64,000 nucleotides of DNA from CAYVXE01 sp964455375 (GTDB lineage Bacteria > Zhuqueibacterota > Zhuqueibacteria > Oceanimicrobiales > Oceanimicrobiaceae): positions 11,278-75,277 of the forward strand of contig CAYVXE010000005.1 of NCBI GenBank assembly GCA_964455375.1. The letters are read 5' to 3'. Position numbers and translations under genes: made by a program. Within the stretch, counting starts at the first letter, position 1. Each line of letters starts with the position of its first letter. Positions 19,073 through 27,820 of the stretch are shown here, piece by piece. The notes under the pieces are model-generated. The model worked only from the letters and a program-made list of their open reading frames with translations, was not told the origin of the DNA and ran no database searches.

Positions 19073-19879
19073 ATGCCGCCACAAACAAATTTCCGCATCC
19101 CGGTGTTAGCTTATCACAGAGTGATCAGAACCTCCGGCAATCGCAACCCTCACGTCTATTCACCTTATGCGCTTCCGCAATCCCAATTTTCAAAACAGAT
19201 GCAGTATCTGGTCGAAAACGGTTTCCGGGCGGTTACCTTAGGTGAACTCCTTGCAAATCCTGATTCCTCCGAGAAGAGAGTGATTATCAGTTTTGATGAT
19301 GGGTATCTTGACAATTACACGAGCGCCTTTCCCATTTTGAAAGAAATGGGTTTGAAGGCAACCTTCTTCGTCATTGTCAATCGGGTCGGGAGCAAACATT
19401 TTATGTCCTGGCACCATTTGCAAAAAATGCTTGAAAGCAATATGGAAATTCAATCGCATACATTAAGCCATAAATCTCTGTCAAGCCTGAAAAGAGAAGA
19501 CCTGTTAAATGAGGTGCTTAATTCTAAAATCACGTTAGAAAATGAGCTCGGCAGCAAGGTTCGGTTCATTAGTTTCCCACATGGAATGTATAACAAGAAA
19601 GTATTGCAGGCTTGCAAAATGGCGAGTTATGTGGGTTGTTGCAACTCAGATTTCGGCTATTTCAATCCCGGGCAATATTCCTATCTGATCAATCGGTTTA
19701 TGGTTAAACAATCGTATGATTTTAATACGTTTACAAACATGGTAAATGCTGACTGGCGGTTTGTTATGAAGTTCGGAAGCCTGATTCGGGCGAAGAGAAC
19801 CATTAACCAATTAGTTGGGTTTGGGATCTACCAGAGCCTTTATCGAATGGTCTATCGAACCAGGGAGACGATTTCGTAA
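19073..19879 (+). CDS. Polysaccharide deacetylase (NodB domain)
   Basis: A 268-residue carbohydrate esterase family 4 protein. VIISFDDGYLDNY carries the catalytic Asp and metal Asp, SHTLSH is the His-x3-His metal motif, and SFPHGMYN is the fourth conserved region (FPHG in place of the common FPYG). The family removes N- or O-acetyl groups from polysaccharides. No clear signal peptide is visible, so it may act on lipid-linked intermediates in the cytoplasm. XrtA/PEP-CTERM polysaccharide loci usually contain a CE4 deacetylase, consistent with other features of this window. Confidence 0.87.
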   Translation: MPPQTNFRIPVLAYHRVIRTSGNRNPHVYSPYALPQSQFSKQMQYLVENGFRAVTLGELLANPDSSEKRVIISFDDGYLDNYTSAFPILKEMGLKATFFVIVNRVGSKHFMSWHHLQKMLESNMEIQSHTLSHKSLSSLKREDLLNEVLNSKITLENELGSKVRFISFPHGMYNKKVLQACKMASYVGCCNSDFGYFNPGQYSYLINRFMVKQSYDFNTFTNMVNADWRFVMKFGSLIRAKRTINQLVGFGIYQSLYRMVYRTRETIS

Positions 19880-19917
19880 GAAGGCGTAAGTGCTGACCTG
19901 CCAAATTGAGATATAAA

Positions 19918-21123
19918 ATGAACATTTTGTTTATCGCCACAGAAAATCCGTTCCCTCCCGATCATGGGCACCATATTAAAACCTATAATGATCTAAAGGG
20001 TCTGGCCAAAAATAATACAGTTTACTTTGTCGGTTTTGCAAAAAGTCAGGATGAACTTCAATACCAACAATCTCTTGAATCCCTGTGTGAACGTGTGGAT
20101 ATTTTCAGGCTTGCTTCAGGAAGCGGTTGGCGTCTGTATCTCGCTTTGTTTCTCAATCTGTTTTCGTCCCTACCGTTTGTCGTTCAAAGATACTATCTGT
20201 CTGACGCTCGTAAAAGAATAAAGACCCTTTTAAGGACTGTTCAAATTGACTTGGTTCATGTAGACCTGCTGCATGTTTCTCGTTATCAGGAAGATGTTGG
20301 GGAAATTCCTAAAGTTTTGGTGAACCACAATGTGGAATCAGTCAGATTGTTAAGACGAATTAAGACGGAGCGGAATCTCCTTGCAAAGTTATATTTTTAC
20401 TTGCAGTACGATAAGTTGAAACGCTATGAAAAAAGAATCTGCTCAAAATTTAATACATGTGTGGCAGTGTCGGATGTGGACAAAGCCTACTTTGCCAGCC
20501 TTACCGGAAATGCCAATTTTGCAACCATACCGAATGGGGTCGATATTACATTTTTTAAACGCAATGGTGTGCTGCCAAAACTCAACACCCTGGTTTGGGT
20601 CGGCTCAATGTCGGGCGCTTATAATGCAGATGCTGTTGATTATTTCCTGGAATGCATTTTACCCTTGATTGCATCAGAAATCCCCAATGTGAAAGTGACC
20701 TTTGTGGGGTCTTCGCCCACCAGACGTTTAATGCAAAAAGCTGCTGGTAATAAAAATCTTTTCCTTGCTGGTTACGTGGATGATGTGCGTTCCTATATGG
20801 AGGAGGCCTCAGTCTTCATTGCCCCAATTCGCAGTGGTAGCGGCACCAAGATCAAGATTTTAAATGCATTGGCAATGGAAATGCCCGTGGTAACGACTCC
20901 TGTGGGTGCCGAGGGAATAGAGGTTGTCGATGAAGAAAGCATTCTCATCGCCACTGATGAACATGATTTTGCAGATAAAACGATTCGCCTGTTAAAGAAT
21001 CCTGAACACGCACGCAAATTAGGAAAGGTCGGAAGGCAGGTTGTGAAAAAATGTTACGACTGGAATAAAATTCATAAAAAAACTGCGGAACTTCATGCAC
21101 AAATAGTTAAGGGATTAAGTTGA
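19918..21123 (+). CDS. GT4-family glycosyltransferase resembling the PEP-CTERM/EpsH1-associated sugar transferase group
   Basis: About 401 residues. The opening NILFIATENPFPPDHGHHIKTY, the central VNHNVESVRL and the C-terminal APIRSGSGTKIKILNALAM are close to a glycosyltransferase group I know from exosortase-associated polysaccharide loci. I chose the ATG at 19918; a TTG at 19906 in the same frame is less likely. It lies 38 bp after the deacetylase and ends the glycosyltransferase block before the SGNH triplet. The GT4 call is firm; the subgroup is my recollection of its motifs. Confidence 0.87.
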   Translation: MNILFIATENPFPPDHGHHIKTYNDLKGLAKNNTVYFVGFAKSQDELQYQQSLESLCERVDIFRLASGSGWRLYLALFLNLFSSLPFVVQRYYLSDARKRIKTLLRTVQIDLVHVDLLHVSRYQEDVGEIPKVLVNHNVESVRLLRRIKTERNLLAKLYFYLQYDKLKRYEKRICSKFNTCVAVSDVDKAYFASLTGNANFATIPNGVDITFFKRNGVLPKLNTLVWVGSMSGAYNADAVDYFLECILPLIASEIPNVKVTFVGSSPTRRLMQKAAGNKNLFLAGYVDDVRSYMEEASVFIAPIRSGSGTKIKILNALAMEMPVVTTPVGAEGIEVVDEESILIATDEHDFADKTIRLLKNPEHARKLGKVGRQVVKKCYDWNKIHKKTAELHAQIVKGLS

Positions 21124-21157
21124 TGATTGAAAATAACTCAAAAGGAGACATTCGGGA

Positions 21158-22273
21158 ATGTTAACTGTAATTGTAATTGGAGTTGTTTGTTTGGTACTGC
21201 TGGAAGGAATCGTTCGATTAATATTCCCCAGGCCACGGTTGCGAATGGAGCCCCAGGTTCAAATCGATCTGGATGAAGTGTTGGGCTATTGCAATCGGCC
21301 AAACCAGCAAGCTTTTACAGTTGAGGCTCCTGCTTCGATAAACAGTTTGGGGTTCAGGGGACCGGAGGTTAAACTGGCAAGAGAGGCGAATGACATTCGC
21401 ATACTCGGACTCGGAAATTCGCTTACATTTGGTTCAGGCGTCAGGGATGATGAGACCTATCTTGCTTATGCAAATAAAAAGTTAAAGGATAAAAATCCGG
21501 ATAGACGAATTGACATTTTAAATGCTGCCATTGTTGGTTTTACCATTCGCCAATATATTCCCTTTCTTCGAGGTGTATTACCTAAAGTTCAACCTGATAT
21601 TGTTCTTCTGGGTGCTCACTGGCGGGATTTACATTTCAACCCAAGATTTGGTCAATTGAAAAAAAATATCGATGCGCAAACCTGGCATTTAGTGAAAAAG
21701 AAATTCAAAGAACGCGTTGCTAAATGTGACCCGCCGGAAACCTTAAAAGAAAAATTTATGCGACAACTTAAAAATTTCATACGCCGCTGGAGAACCGTCT
21801 TTGTTGCAATCTATTATATACAGGTTCTTCGCGACCAGTTTAAAATCCCAACGTTCAAACAATGGCAAATGGCTTTTCTTTCCGGTGAAGAAACAGAACC
21901 GATCAAACAGCGAAGAGTCGAGACCAGAAAAACGCTCAGCCAGATGAAACAAATTTGTGATGCGCAAAATGTAAAACTTGCAATCGTTATTTTCCCTGAT
22001 TTCAAACAACTCAACAATGATTTTCCAAAGTCCACCTGGCCAGGCTTGTTAACGGCGGTCTGTGATGAATTTGAAATCCCTTATTTGAAACTGTTGCCTG
22101 CCGTACAGGACGCTTATAAAAAACGGGGCAGGAGTATTCTCATGCCGTATGATCCTGTTGGTCATTACAATATTGAAGGCCACGTTGCTATCGGTGAGGC
22201 ACTGGTTGACTTCCTAACTCAGGAAAAATTTCTGCAAGTGCATCGTGATGCAAGAGTAGCTGTCGTCGGATAA
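21158..22273 (+). CDS. Membrane-anchored SGNH-fold hydrolase/acyltransferase-like protein (copy 1 of 3)
   Basis: A 371-residue protein with a single N-terminal transmembrane helix (residues 1-22) and an extracytoplasmic SGNH-like domain. ILGLGNSLTFG (Ser88 as candidate nucleophile, GNS in place of GDS), GAHWRD as the block-III region, and YDPVGHYN near the C-terminus as the Asp/His block are visible. A conserved INSLGFRGPE precedes block I. SGNH proteins in exopolysaccharide loci (AlgX/AlgJ/PatB types) often transfer acyl groups to glycans. Two further paralogues follow directly, then three carrier proteins. An AAAGGAGA ribosome site precedes the ATG. The function as a transferase is inferred. 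Confidence 0.75.
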   Translation: MLTVIVIGVVCLVLLEGIVRLIFPRPRLRMEPQVQIDLDEVLGYCNRPNQQAFTVEAPASINSLGFRGPEVKLAREANDIRILGLGNSLTFGSGVRDDETYLAYANKKLKDKNPDRRIDILNAAIVGFTIRQYIPFLRGVLPKVQPDIVLLGAHWRDLHFNPRFGQLKKNIDAQTWHLVKKKFKERVAKCDPPETLKEKFMRQLKNFIRRWRTVFVAIYYIQVLRDQFKIPTFKQWQMAFLSGEETEPIKQRRVETRKTLSQMKQICDAQNVKLAIVIFPDFKQLNNDFPKSTWPGLLTAVCDEFEIPYLKLLPAVQDAYKKRGRSILMPYDPVGHYNIEGHVAIGEALVDFLTQEKFLQVHRDARVAVVG

Positions 22274-22293
22274 TTTAAGGAGGAAATACAGAA

Positions 22294-23403
22294 ATGTTAA
22301 TAGCTGTGCTGGGGGTGATGATTTTTGTCCTGATCATGGAAGCGGTCATTCGGTTTATATTCCCGCGACCACTGCGTTGGCTGGAACCACAGGTTCGCAT
22401 CGAACTCGCAAACCGAATCGGTTACCGCAACCATCCAAATCAGAATGCGTTTTGCGGAGATAAGACCTGCACCATAAATAGTCTTGGCTTCAGAGGTCCG
22501 GAAATTCATTCGGAAAGAGAAGCGGTCAATCATCGCATCCTTGGATTAGGAAACTCTTTGACTTTTGGCGGTGGTGTTGCCGACGATGAGAGTTATCTTG
22601 CCTATCTTAATCATTATATGAATAAGCGCTATCCTGATGAACGTAATGAAGTTATAAATGGTGCAATCATTGCTTTTACCATTCGTCAGTATGTACCATT
22701 TCTTGAATCGGTGGTACCGACATTAAAGCCTGATATTGTTTTGCTTGGTGCGCACTGGCGGGATTTGCACTTTCACCCCAGGTTTGGACAGTTGAAAAAA
22801 AAGGTCGATGACGAAACCTGGCAGATGATACAAAAGAAGTTTAGAGAAACCATTGAGGAACGTTGGACAACGACGTCCACGAAAGAAAAAGTCGTAAAGA
22901 AAATAAAGCACATTATAAGCTACTGGCGGACGCTTTATGTTGGAAATTACTATTTACAGGCACTCAGGCAGCACATCAAACCGCCCAATTTTATGTTATG
23001 GCAAAAGGCTTTTCTTGCCGGTGAAGAAACGGAACCCATCAGACAGCGAAAAGCACAGGCAAAAAAAACACTTAGTCAAATGAAACGAATTTGTGAAAAG
23101 AATGATACTAAATTTGCACTGGTCATTTTCCCGGATTACAAGCAAATACGTGGGAATTTCCCGAAATCTATTTGGCCTTCATTGCTGATTGAAATATGTG
23201 AAGAACTTGACATACAATATATTCATCTTCTTCCAGCAATCCAGCGCGCTTATAAAAAATATGGGCGTTCTATTTTGATCCCTTACGATGTCACTCACTA
23301 CAGTGCGCAGGGCAATCAAGCGATCGCAGAAGCGCTCTTTAAATTTCTGCATGCAGTTAGATTTTTGGAAGAGGACAAATCTTTAGATGTAGCGGCTGCA
23401 TGA
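22294..23403 (+). CDS. Membrane-anchored SGNH-fold hydrolase/acyltransferase-like protein (copy 2 of 3)
   Basis: A 369-residue paralogue of the preceding protein with the same plan: an N-terminal anchor, INSLGFRGPE, LGLGNSLTFGGG with the candidate Ser, GAHWRD, and YDVTHYS carrying the C-terminal Asp-x-x-His. The motif spacing differs from copy 1 by one residue in the last block. It starts 20 bp after copy 1 behind an AAGGAGG ribosome site. Similar length and full motifs in all three copies indicate retained function and tandem duplication, not decay. Confidence 0.75.
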   Translation: MLIAVLGVMIFVLIMEAVIRFIFPRPLRWLEPQVRIELANRIGYRNHPNQNAFCGDKTCTINSLGFRGPEIHSEREAVNHRILGLGNSLTFGGGVADDESYLAYLNHYMNKRYPDERNEVINGAIIAFTIRQYVPFLESVVPTLKPDIVLLGAHWRDLHFHPRFGQLKKKVDDETWQMIQKKFRETIEERWTTTSTKEKVVKKIKHIISYWRTLYVGNYYLQALRQHIKPPNFMLWQKAFLAGEETEPIRQRKAQAKKTLSQMKRICEKNDTKFALVIFPDYKQIRGNFPKSIWPSLLIEICEELDIQYIHLLPAIQRAYKKYGRSILIPYDVTHYSAQGNQAIAEALFKFLHAVRFLEEDKSLDVAAA

Positions 23404-23459
23404 TAGTTGTATAATTTAAAAGTTTCGATAAGAAATAAAAACCCACAGGAGATTGAAGA

Positions 23460-24569
23460 ATGCTCGTTACCATTGCGATAGGATTTGGTTGTTTACTGCT
23501 GTTGGAGGGGATTGTTCGACTCTTTTTCCCTAAACCACCCCGTTTCCTGGAACCACAAGTTCGAGTTGTACTTGATAATCGAATAGGATATTGTAATCAT
23601 CCCAATCAAACAGCTTTTTCTAAGGATAGTGTTGCCACCATAAATAGGTTAGGTTTTCGCGGCCCGGAAATTCAATTGGGGAGACGGCCGAATAGTTTTC
23701 GCGTGCTTGGGCTTGGGAATTCCATATCCTTTGGCGGGGGCCTTGCCGACAACGAGACCTATTTCGCTTATCTCAATGAGCAATTAAACACTCGGTTCCC
23801 AGATCAAAAGAACGAAGTTCTAAACGCTTCAATTTATGGTTTTACGATACGCCAATATATTCCATTTCTTGAATCGGTCTTGCCAAAAGTGAAACCGGAT
23901 GTCGTGCTAATAGGCGCTGCCTGGCGGGACTTGCATTATAATCCCAGATTTGGACAACTGCAGGAGAAAGTTGATGAAGAGACCTGGGAGAATATAAAAA
24001 AGAAGTTTAGAGAGCGAATTGAAAAGCCCGATTTTCCGTCTACTAAAAAAGAGAGGTCCATAAAAAAACTCAAGAATCTCCTGCGGTATTGGCGAACTGT
24101 ATTTGTGGCTAACTATTATTTGCAAGTCCTGAAAGATGTCATTAAACCACCCAATTATCATTTATGGCAGAGAGCGTTTCTTTCCGGGGAAAGGAACGAA
24201 GAGGTCGAGAAACGCAGGGTCGAAACCAGAAAGACTCTGCGTCGAATGAAGCGACTTTGTGAACAACGGAATATACAATTTGCTGTACTCATTTTCCCCG
24301 ATTATAAGCAAATAAACAAAGTGTTCCCAAAATCTTTTTGGCCCTCATTATTAACTGATATTTGCGATGAACTTGGAATTCCATATATAGATCTTCTGTC
24401 TCCGATTCAAAATGCCTACGCACAGCATGGCCGTTCTATTTTTTTGCCGTATGATGTTCACCATTACAGTGCTGAAGTTCACGGCGGGATAGCAGAGGCT
24501 CTCTTTGAATTCCTGCAAGACAAAGAGCTTCTGAAACAGCAAAAAACGTCACAAGTAGTTGTGGCTTAA
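23460..24569 (+). CDS. Membrane-anchored SGNH-fold hydrolase/acyltransferase-like protein (copy 3 of 3)
   Basis: A 369-residue third paralogue: N-terminal anchor, INRLGFRGPE, LGLGNSISFGGG, GAAWRD (Ala for His in the block-III region of copies 1 and 2) and YDVHHYS. The Trp-Arg-Asp and the terminal Asp/His are kept. It lies 56 bp after copy 2 with its own CAGGAG site. About 200 bp separate it from the first carrier protein. A division of labour among the three copies, for example different acceptor sites or acyl groups, is speculation. Confidence 0.75.
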   Translation: MLVTIAIGFGCLLLLEGIVRLFFPKPPRFLEPQVRVVLDNRIGYCNHPNQTAFSKDSVATINRLGFRGPEIQLGRRPNSFRVLGLGNSISFGGGLADNETYFAYLNEQLNTRFPDQKNEVLNASIYGFTIRQYIPFLESVLPKVKPDVVLIGAAWRDLHYNPRFGQLQEKVDEETWENIKKKFRERIEKPDFPSTKKERSIKKLKNLLRYWRTVFVANYYLQVLKDVIKPPNYHLWQRAFLSGERNEEVEKRRVETRKTLRRMKRLCEQRNIQFAVLIFPDYKQINKVFPKSFWPSLLTDICDELGIPYIDLLSPIQNAYAQHGRSIFLPYDVHHYSAEVHGGIAEALFEFLQDKELLKQQKTSQVVVA

Positions 24570-24763
24570 CCGTTTTGAATTTTTTAAAAAACTTAGTGAC
24601 GAGTAGAAAAGACCATACCAGATGATTGGCGAGCTCCTTTGTGAATGTTTGAAAAAGGAAAACATGGCGCAGCCGGAAAGGACTTTGAAAGGTGCTTATG
24701 TTTGATAATTCAAAAGGAAACTACATAGCTATAACATATTCAAAACTACCGCGGAGAATTTAA

Positions 24764-25018
24764 ATGACTGTTGAGAAAGCACTAGAAAGTTACCTTCTTG
24801 AGGAATACATGGGTGATGATGATACCCTGAATTCCATCCAATATGATGCTGATCTTTTCAAGCAGGGTATCATTGATTCATTGGGTATCCTTCGTTTGGT
24901 TGCTTTTTTGGAGGAAAACTTTAACATCTCTGTCCCTGAAGAAAAGCTGCGACCTGAAAACTTTAGTAGTATTCGGGCTCTTTCTGCATTAGTTAGTGAC
25001 ATTAACAACTCAATTTAG
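24764..25018 (+). CDS. Stand-alone acyl/peptidyl carrier protein (1 of 3)
   Basis: An 84-residue carrier protein. GIIDSLG at residues 35-41 places the phosphopantetheine-accepting Ser at 39. The downstream helix (LVAFLEENFNISVPEE) and PENFSSI are of the type seen in PCPs of pyrrole/NRPS-like pathways, not the DSLDTVELVMALEEEF pattern of housekeeping AcpP. It is the first of three tandem, separately encoded carriers. Candidate loading enzymes are the FAAL-like ligase at 5.8 kb and the prolyl-type adenylating enzyme at 44.3 kb. Which carrier pairs with which ligase is not known. Confidence 0.85.
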   Translation: MTVEKALESYLLEEYMGDDDTLNSIQYDADLFKQGIIDSLGILRLVAFLEENFNISVPEEKLRPENFSSIRALSALVSDINNSI

Positions 25019-25138
25019 GGTGAACTATATTATTAATGAAGGATGTGAAGGTCTAAGATGAGGTTACTGTAGTAACAGCAAACAGGGGTTACCATCTTAA
25101 AATTGATTTATTAATTATTTTGTAAGGAGGAATGTACC

Positions 25139-25399
25139 ATGACTATAAGTCAAGAGTTAGAGAAGCATTTGCTGAACGAACATGTAATGGCACAGGGTAA
25201 AAGTTCTATTAAACCGGATGAGGATCTTTTAACACAAGGGATAATCGACTCTCTCGGTTTATTGAAGTTGGTTGCTTTTATGGAAAACAATTTTCATATT
25301 TCCATTCCCGAAGAAGAACTGATTCCTGAGAATTTTGGTACCATTGAGTCACTCTCCAATTTGATTACCAAATTCAGCACGAACATTGCAAAAAGTTAG
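25139..25399 (+). CDS. Stand-alone acyl/peptidyl carrier protein (2 of 3)
   Basis: An 86-residue carrier with GIIDSLG and Ser38 as phosphopantetheine site, followed by LLKLVAFMENNFHISIPEE and PENFGTIESL. A strong TAAGGAGGAATG ribosome site stands just before the ATG. It is closely related to carrier 1, indicating duplication. A separate ribosome site for each carrier suggests each is made in quantity. Confidence 0.85.
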   Translation: MTISQELEKHLLNEHVMAQGKSSIKPDEDLLTQGIIDSLGLLKLVAFMENNFHISIPEEELIPENFGTIESLSNLITKFSTNIAKS

Positions 25400-25480
25400 A
25401 AATTAATTTTAAATTGTTTCTGAATCGAGTATTTAACGATCCAATGTTGTTTATATTATTACATAGAATGGAGATCGGTA

Positions 25481-25738
25481 ATGAACATTAAAGATGAATT
25501 AGAAAAATATCTGCTATCGGAAGTTGTCATTTATCACGACAAAAAAACCATCGAACCTGATGAAGACCTTCTTACCCAGGGGCTTATCGATTCTATGGGT
25601 ATTTTGCAGTTAGTCAATTTTGTGGAAAAAACGTTTGCGGTTGAAGTGGGTGATGAAGAAATAGTGCCTGAGAATTTTCGCAGCCTTAATTGTCTAAATG
25701 AATTTATAAAAAATAAGAAGTCAAATCAATTAGCTTGA
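25481..25738 (+). CDS. Stand-alone acyl/peptidyl carrier protein (3 of 3)
   Basis: An 85-residue carrier with GLIDSMG (Ser38), then ILQLVNFVEKTFAVEVGDEEIVPENFRSL. Its DSMG and EIVPENFRSL are the closest of the three to the carrier proteins of pyrrole-2-carboxyl pathways as I remember them (PltL type). It is also the carrier nearest the halogenase at 27.8 kb. I therefore consider it the best candidate for the prolyl/pyrrolyl carrier, but this assignment is weak. Confidence 0.85.
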   Translation: MNIKDELEKYLLSEVVIYHDKKTIEPDEDLLTQGLIDSMGILQLVNFVEKTFAVEVGDEEIVPENFRSLNCLNEFIKNKKSNQLA

Positions 25739-26092
25739 AATATTTACAAAATTGTTTAATGACGGTTTTTCTGCCAGGAAGATTTTGATCCGTTCCTGAA
25801 TGGATGTTAAAGACGAATTACCTAAATGAATGATGAACCACGAATATGTAAGAATTCTATTGTTTATTTTTTTGTTAAGAAAAGGAAGTGTGAAAAAGTG
25901 GTTTTGAATAAAAAACATTATTGTAATTTTTCTTACAATGCATGTAGGCATTTATCAGAAAAAATTGCAATGCGAATTTTCTCCAATTTCCTGAGACACT
26001 GGGGGCACATTATTTGCACAGGCCAACTGCACTGCGCAAAAATTTGGTGTTGGCTACGCAAATATTTATTGATAAAACTATGGGGTATTTTC
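25739..26092 (+). promoter_or_regulatory. 354-bp intergenic region with a sigma-54-like promoter at 26003-26018
   Basis: No gene is supported here, although a frame stays open from 25826 into the next gene. GGGCAC at 26003-26008, five bases, then TTGCA at 26014-26018 match the -24/-12 RpoN consensus (TGGCAC-N5-TTGCW) with one mismatch and exact spacing, 75 bp before the chosen start of the beta-helix gene. RpoN control of PEP-CTERM/exopolysaccharide genes is known in other bacteria. A single site could be chance. Confidence 0.4.
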
Positions 26093-27649
26093 ATGAATGA
26101 ATATCGTGCTGTTTGGAGAAAACAAGTGTTTATGATAGGATTTTATTTGTGCACCGTAAATTTCTTGTTTGGTAACACTTTTTATATTTCCACGACGGGC
26201 TCAGATGCTAACGCTGGCTCATCCAATGCTCCCTGGGCGACATTTAAACACGCTTTCCAAAACACGGGTGCAGGTGATATCGTGTTGGTACGAGGCGGCA
26301 CATACTCCTCTGAAACAATAAAAGATTCAGATATGGCTGGAGGTGCTGCGGATAACTATTTGGTGTTCAAAGCCGCTCCGGGTGAGACGCCGATTCTGGA
26401 TAATTTCAGTAAATTAAAACTCAGCAAAGATTACATTCGATTTGAAGGCATGACTTTCTTACAACAAGGCATCGCGGCTGCGGGAACCGGTTGCCAGGTG
26501 GTAGGCAATACCTTCTCCGGTCCGGGTTTTGGGTTTGGAGCCATACATGTCCTTGGTAACGATTTATTGTTTGAGGGGAACACTATCGACGTTATTCAAA
26601 ATAATACTTTAGACCACGGCATTTACGTCCATGAAGGCGATGGCGTTACGATCCGTAACAACATGTTCTTGAGATCTTTTGGGTATGCCATTCATATCTT
26701 TGGTCAAAATAGGGATGCCACGCCTTTACCTCTCAAAAATATCCTCATTGAAGATAACTACATTTCCGGTTCGGAACAGCGAAGTGGAATCATCACAGCT
26801 TTCGCTGCTACTAATGTAGTTGATCTTGCGAACATAACAATCCGGAACAATGTAATTACTGCCAATGGCGGAGCCGCTATTGCTGCTCGACAGGGTACGA
26901 ATATCCGAATCTATAATAATACTATCTATGATAATCAGCAGGCTGTTTCCGGTAATTCCATCGGGCCCAGTATCTTTATTTCGAGCTTTGCAGGCTCTGA
27001 AGATGTTAACAACGTCACCGTTTCCAACAATATCATTGTTACATTAGGCGGAGAAGACCACATCAAAATGACATCTACCGGAGCCAATATTGTTGTAGAT
27101 AATAATCTCTATTGGCCACAATCGAGTAGTATTTCAGGCATCAGTGATAATCGTGCTATCTTTGCAGACCCGGGTTTAGTCAATCCGACTTTAGGAGATT
27201 TTCATATATCTTCCAATTCTCCTGCTATTGATGCGGGTCTCATAATCGCTTCGGTTACAGAGGATTTTGAAGGAAATTTCAGACCACAAGGTAATGGGTA
27301 TGATATCGGTGCTTTTGAGTTTACAGACTCTCCGACATCGGTAGAACAAAGAGAAACGACGCCTCCAGATCAGTTTCAACTACAACAAAACTATCCCAAT
27401 CCATTTAACCCCAGTACAGAAATCACATTTGCTGTTCCCAGAGGAAGCAACGTCTACCTGGCTGTGTACAATCTGTTAGGACAACGTGTCCGTACGTTAG
27501 TAGATGAAGTAGTCAATGCCACCGGCTCTCGAAAAGTAATCTGGGACGGTAAAAATCAATTTGGTCAATCCGTTTCTTCAGGTGTTTACTTTTACAGATT
27601 AGAGTCTGCGGCGACGGTATTATCTCGACGAATGGTTTTGCTGAAATAA
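26093..27649 (+). CDS. Secreted right-handed beta-helix protein with T9SS-type C-terminal sorting domain
   Basis: About 518 residues. I chose the ATG at 26093, which gives a signal peptide (charged MNEYRAVWRK, then a hydrophobic core); upstream in-frame sequence has no protein-like character. The mature protein opens FYISTTGSDANAGS, typical of DUF1565/pectate-lyase-like beta-helices, with repeated NNxI and IRNN rungs to residue ~400. From about residue 423 comes a sorting domain with FQLQQNYPNPFNP and a terminal SRRMVLLK strand. It should be exported and attached at, or released from, the surface. It may bind or cleave polysaccharide. A paralogue lies at 30.1 kb. Confidence 0.85.
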   Translation: MNEYRAVWRKQVFMIGFYLCTVNFLFGNTFYISTTGSDANAGSSNAPWATFKHAFQNTGAGDIVLVRGGTYSSETIKDSDMAGGAADNYLVFKAAPGETPILDNFSKLKLSKDYIRFEGMTFLQQGIAAAGTGCQVVGNTFSGPGFGFGAIHVLGNDLLFEGNTIDVIQNNTLDHGIYVHEGDGVTIRNNMFLRSFGYAIHIFGQNRDATPLPLKNILIEDNYISGSEQRSGIITAFAATNVVDLANITIRNNVITANGGAAIAARQGTNIRIYNNTIYDNQQAVSGNSIGPSIFISSFAGSEDVNNVTVSNNIIVTLGGEDHIKMTSTGANIVVDNNLYWPQSSSISGISDNRAIFADPGLVNPTLGDFHISSNSPAIDAGLIIASVTEDFEGNFRPQGNGYDIGAFEFTDSPTSVEQRETTPPDQFQLQQNYPNPFNPSTEITFAVPRGSNVYLAVYNLLGQRVRTLVDEVVNATGSRKVIWDGKNQFGQSVSSGVYFYRLESAATVLSRRMVLLK

Positions 27650-27820
27650 TCAAAGCTAATCGTAGACTTCAATTTTCTACTAAGAATGTTCCTTATATAC
27701 ATTCGTTGTTTGCGTTTTATTTGCAAACGATGCCGTTCTCTATATTGAAATTGAATAGCCTTATATAATTAATCAATTTTATAAACTATAACTTAACAGT
27801 GATACGACAGGAGGAAGACT

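Noticed and set aside
24764..25738. Housekeeping acyl carrier protein AcpP
   Set aside because: The helix-II and loop sequences differ from AcpP, there are three copies, and no fatty acid synthesis genes are near.
25826..26092. N-terminal extension of the beta-helix gene
   Set aside because: The frame is open but the sequence has no protein-like pattern and would bury the signal peptide; it also covers a promoter-like site.
27700..27735. Hairpin CGTTGTTTGC...GCAAACGATG after the first beta-helix gene
   Set aside because: The stem is imperfect and there is no T tract, so it is not called a terminator.
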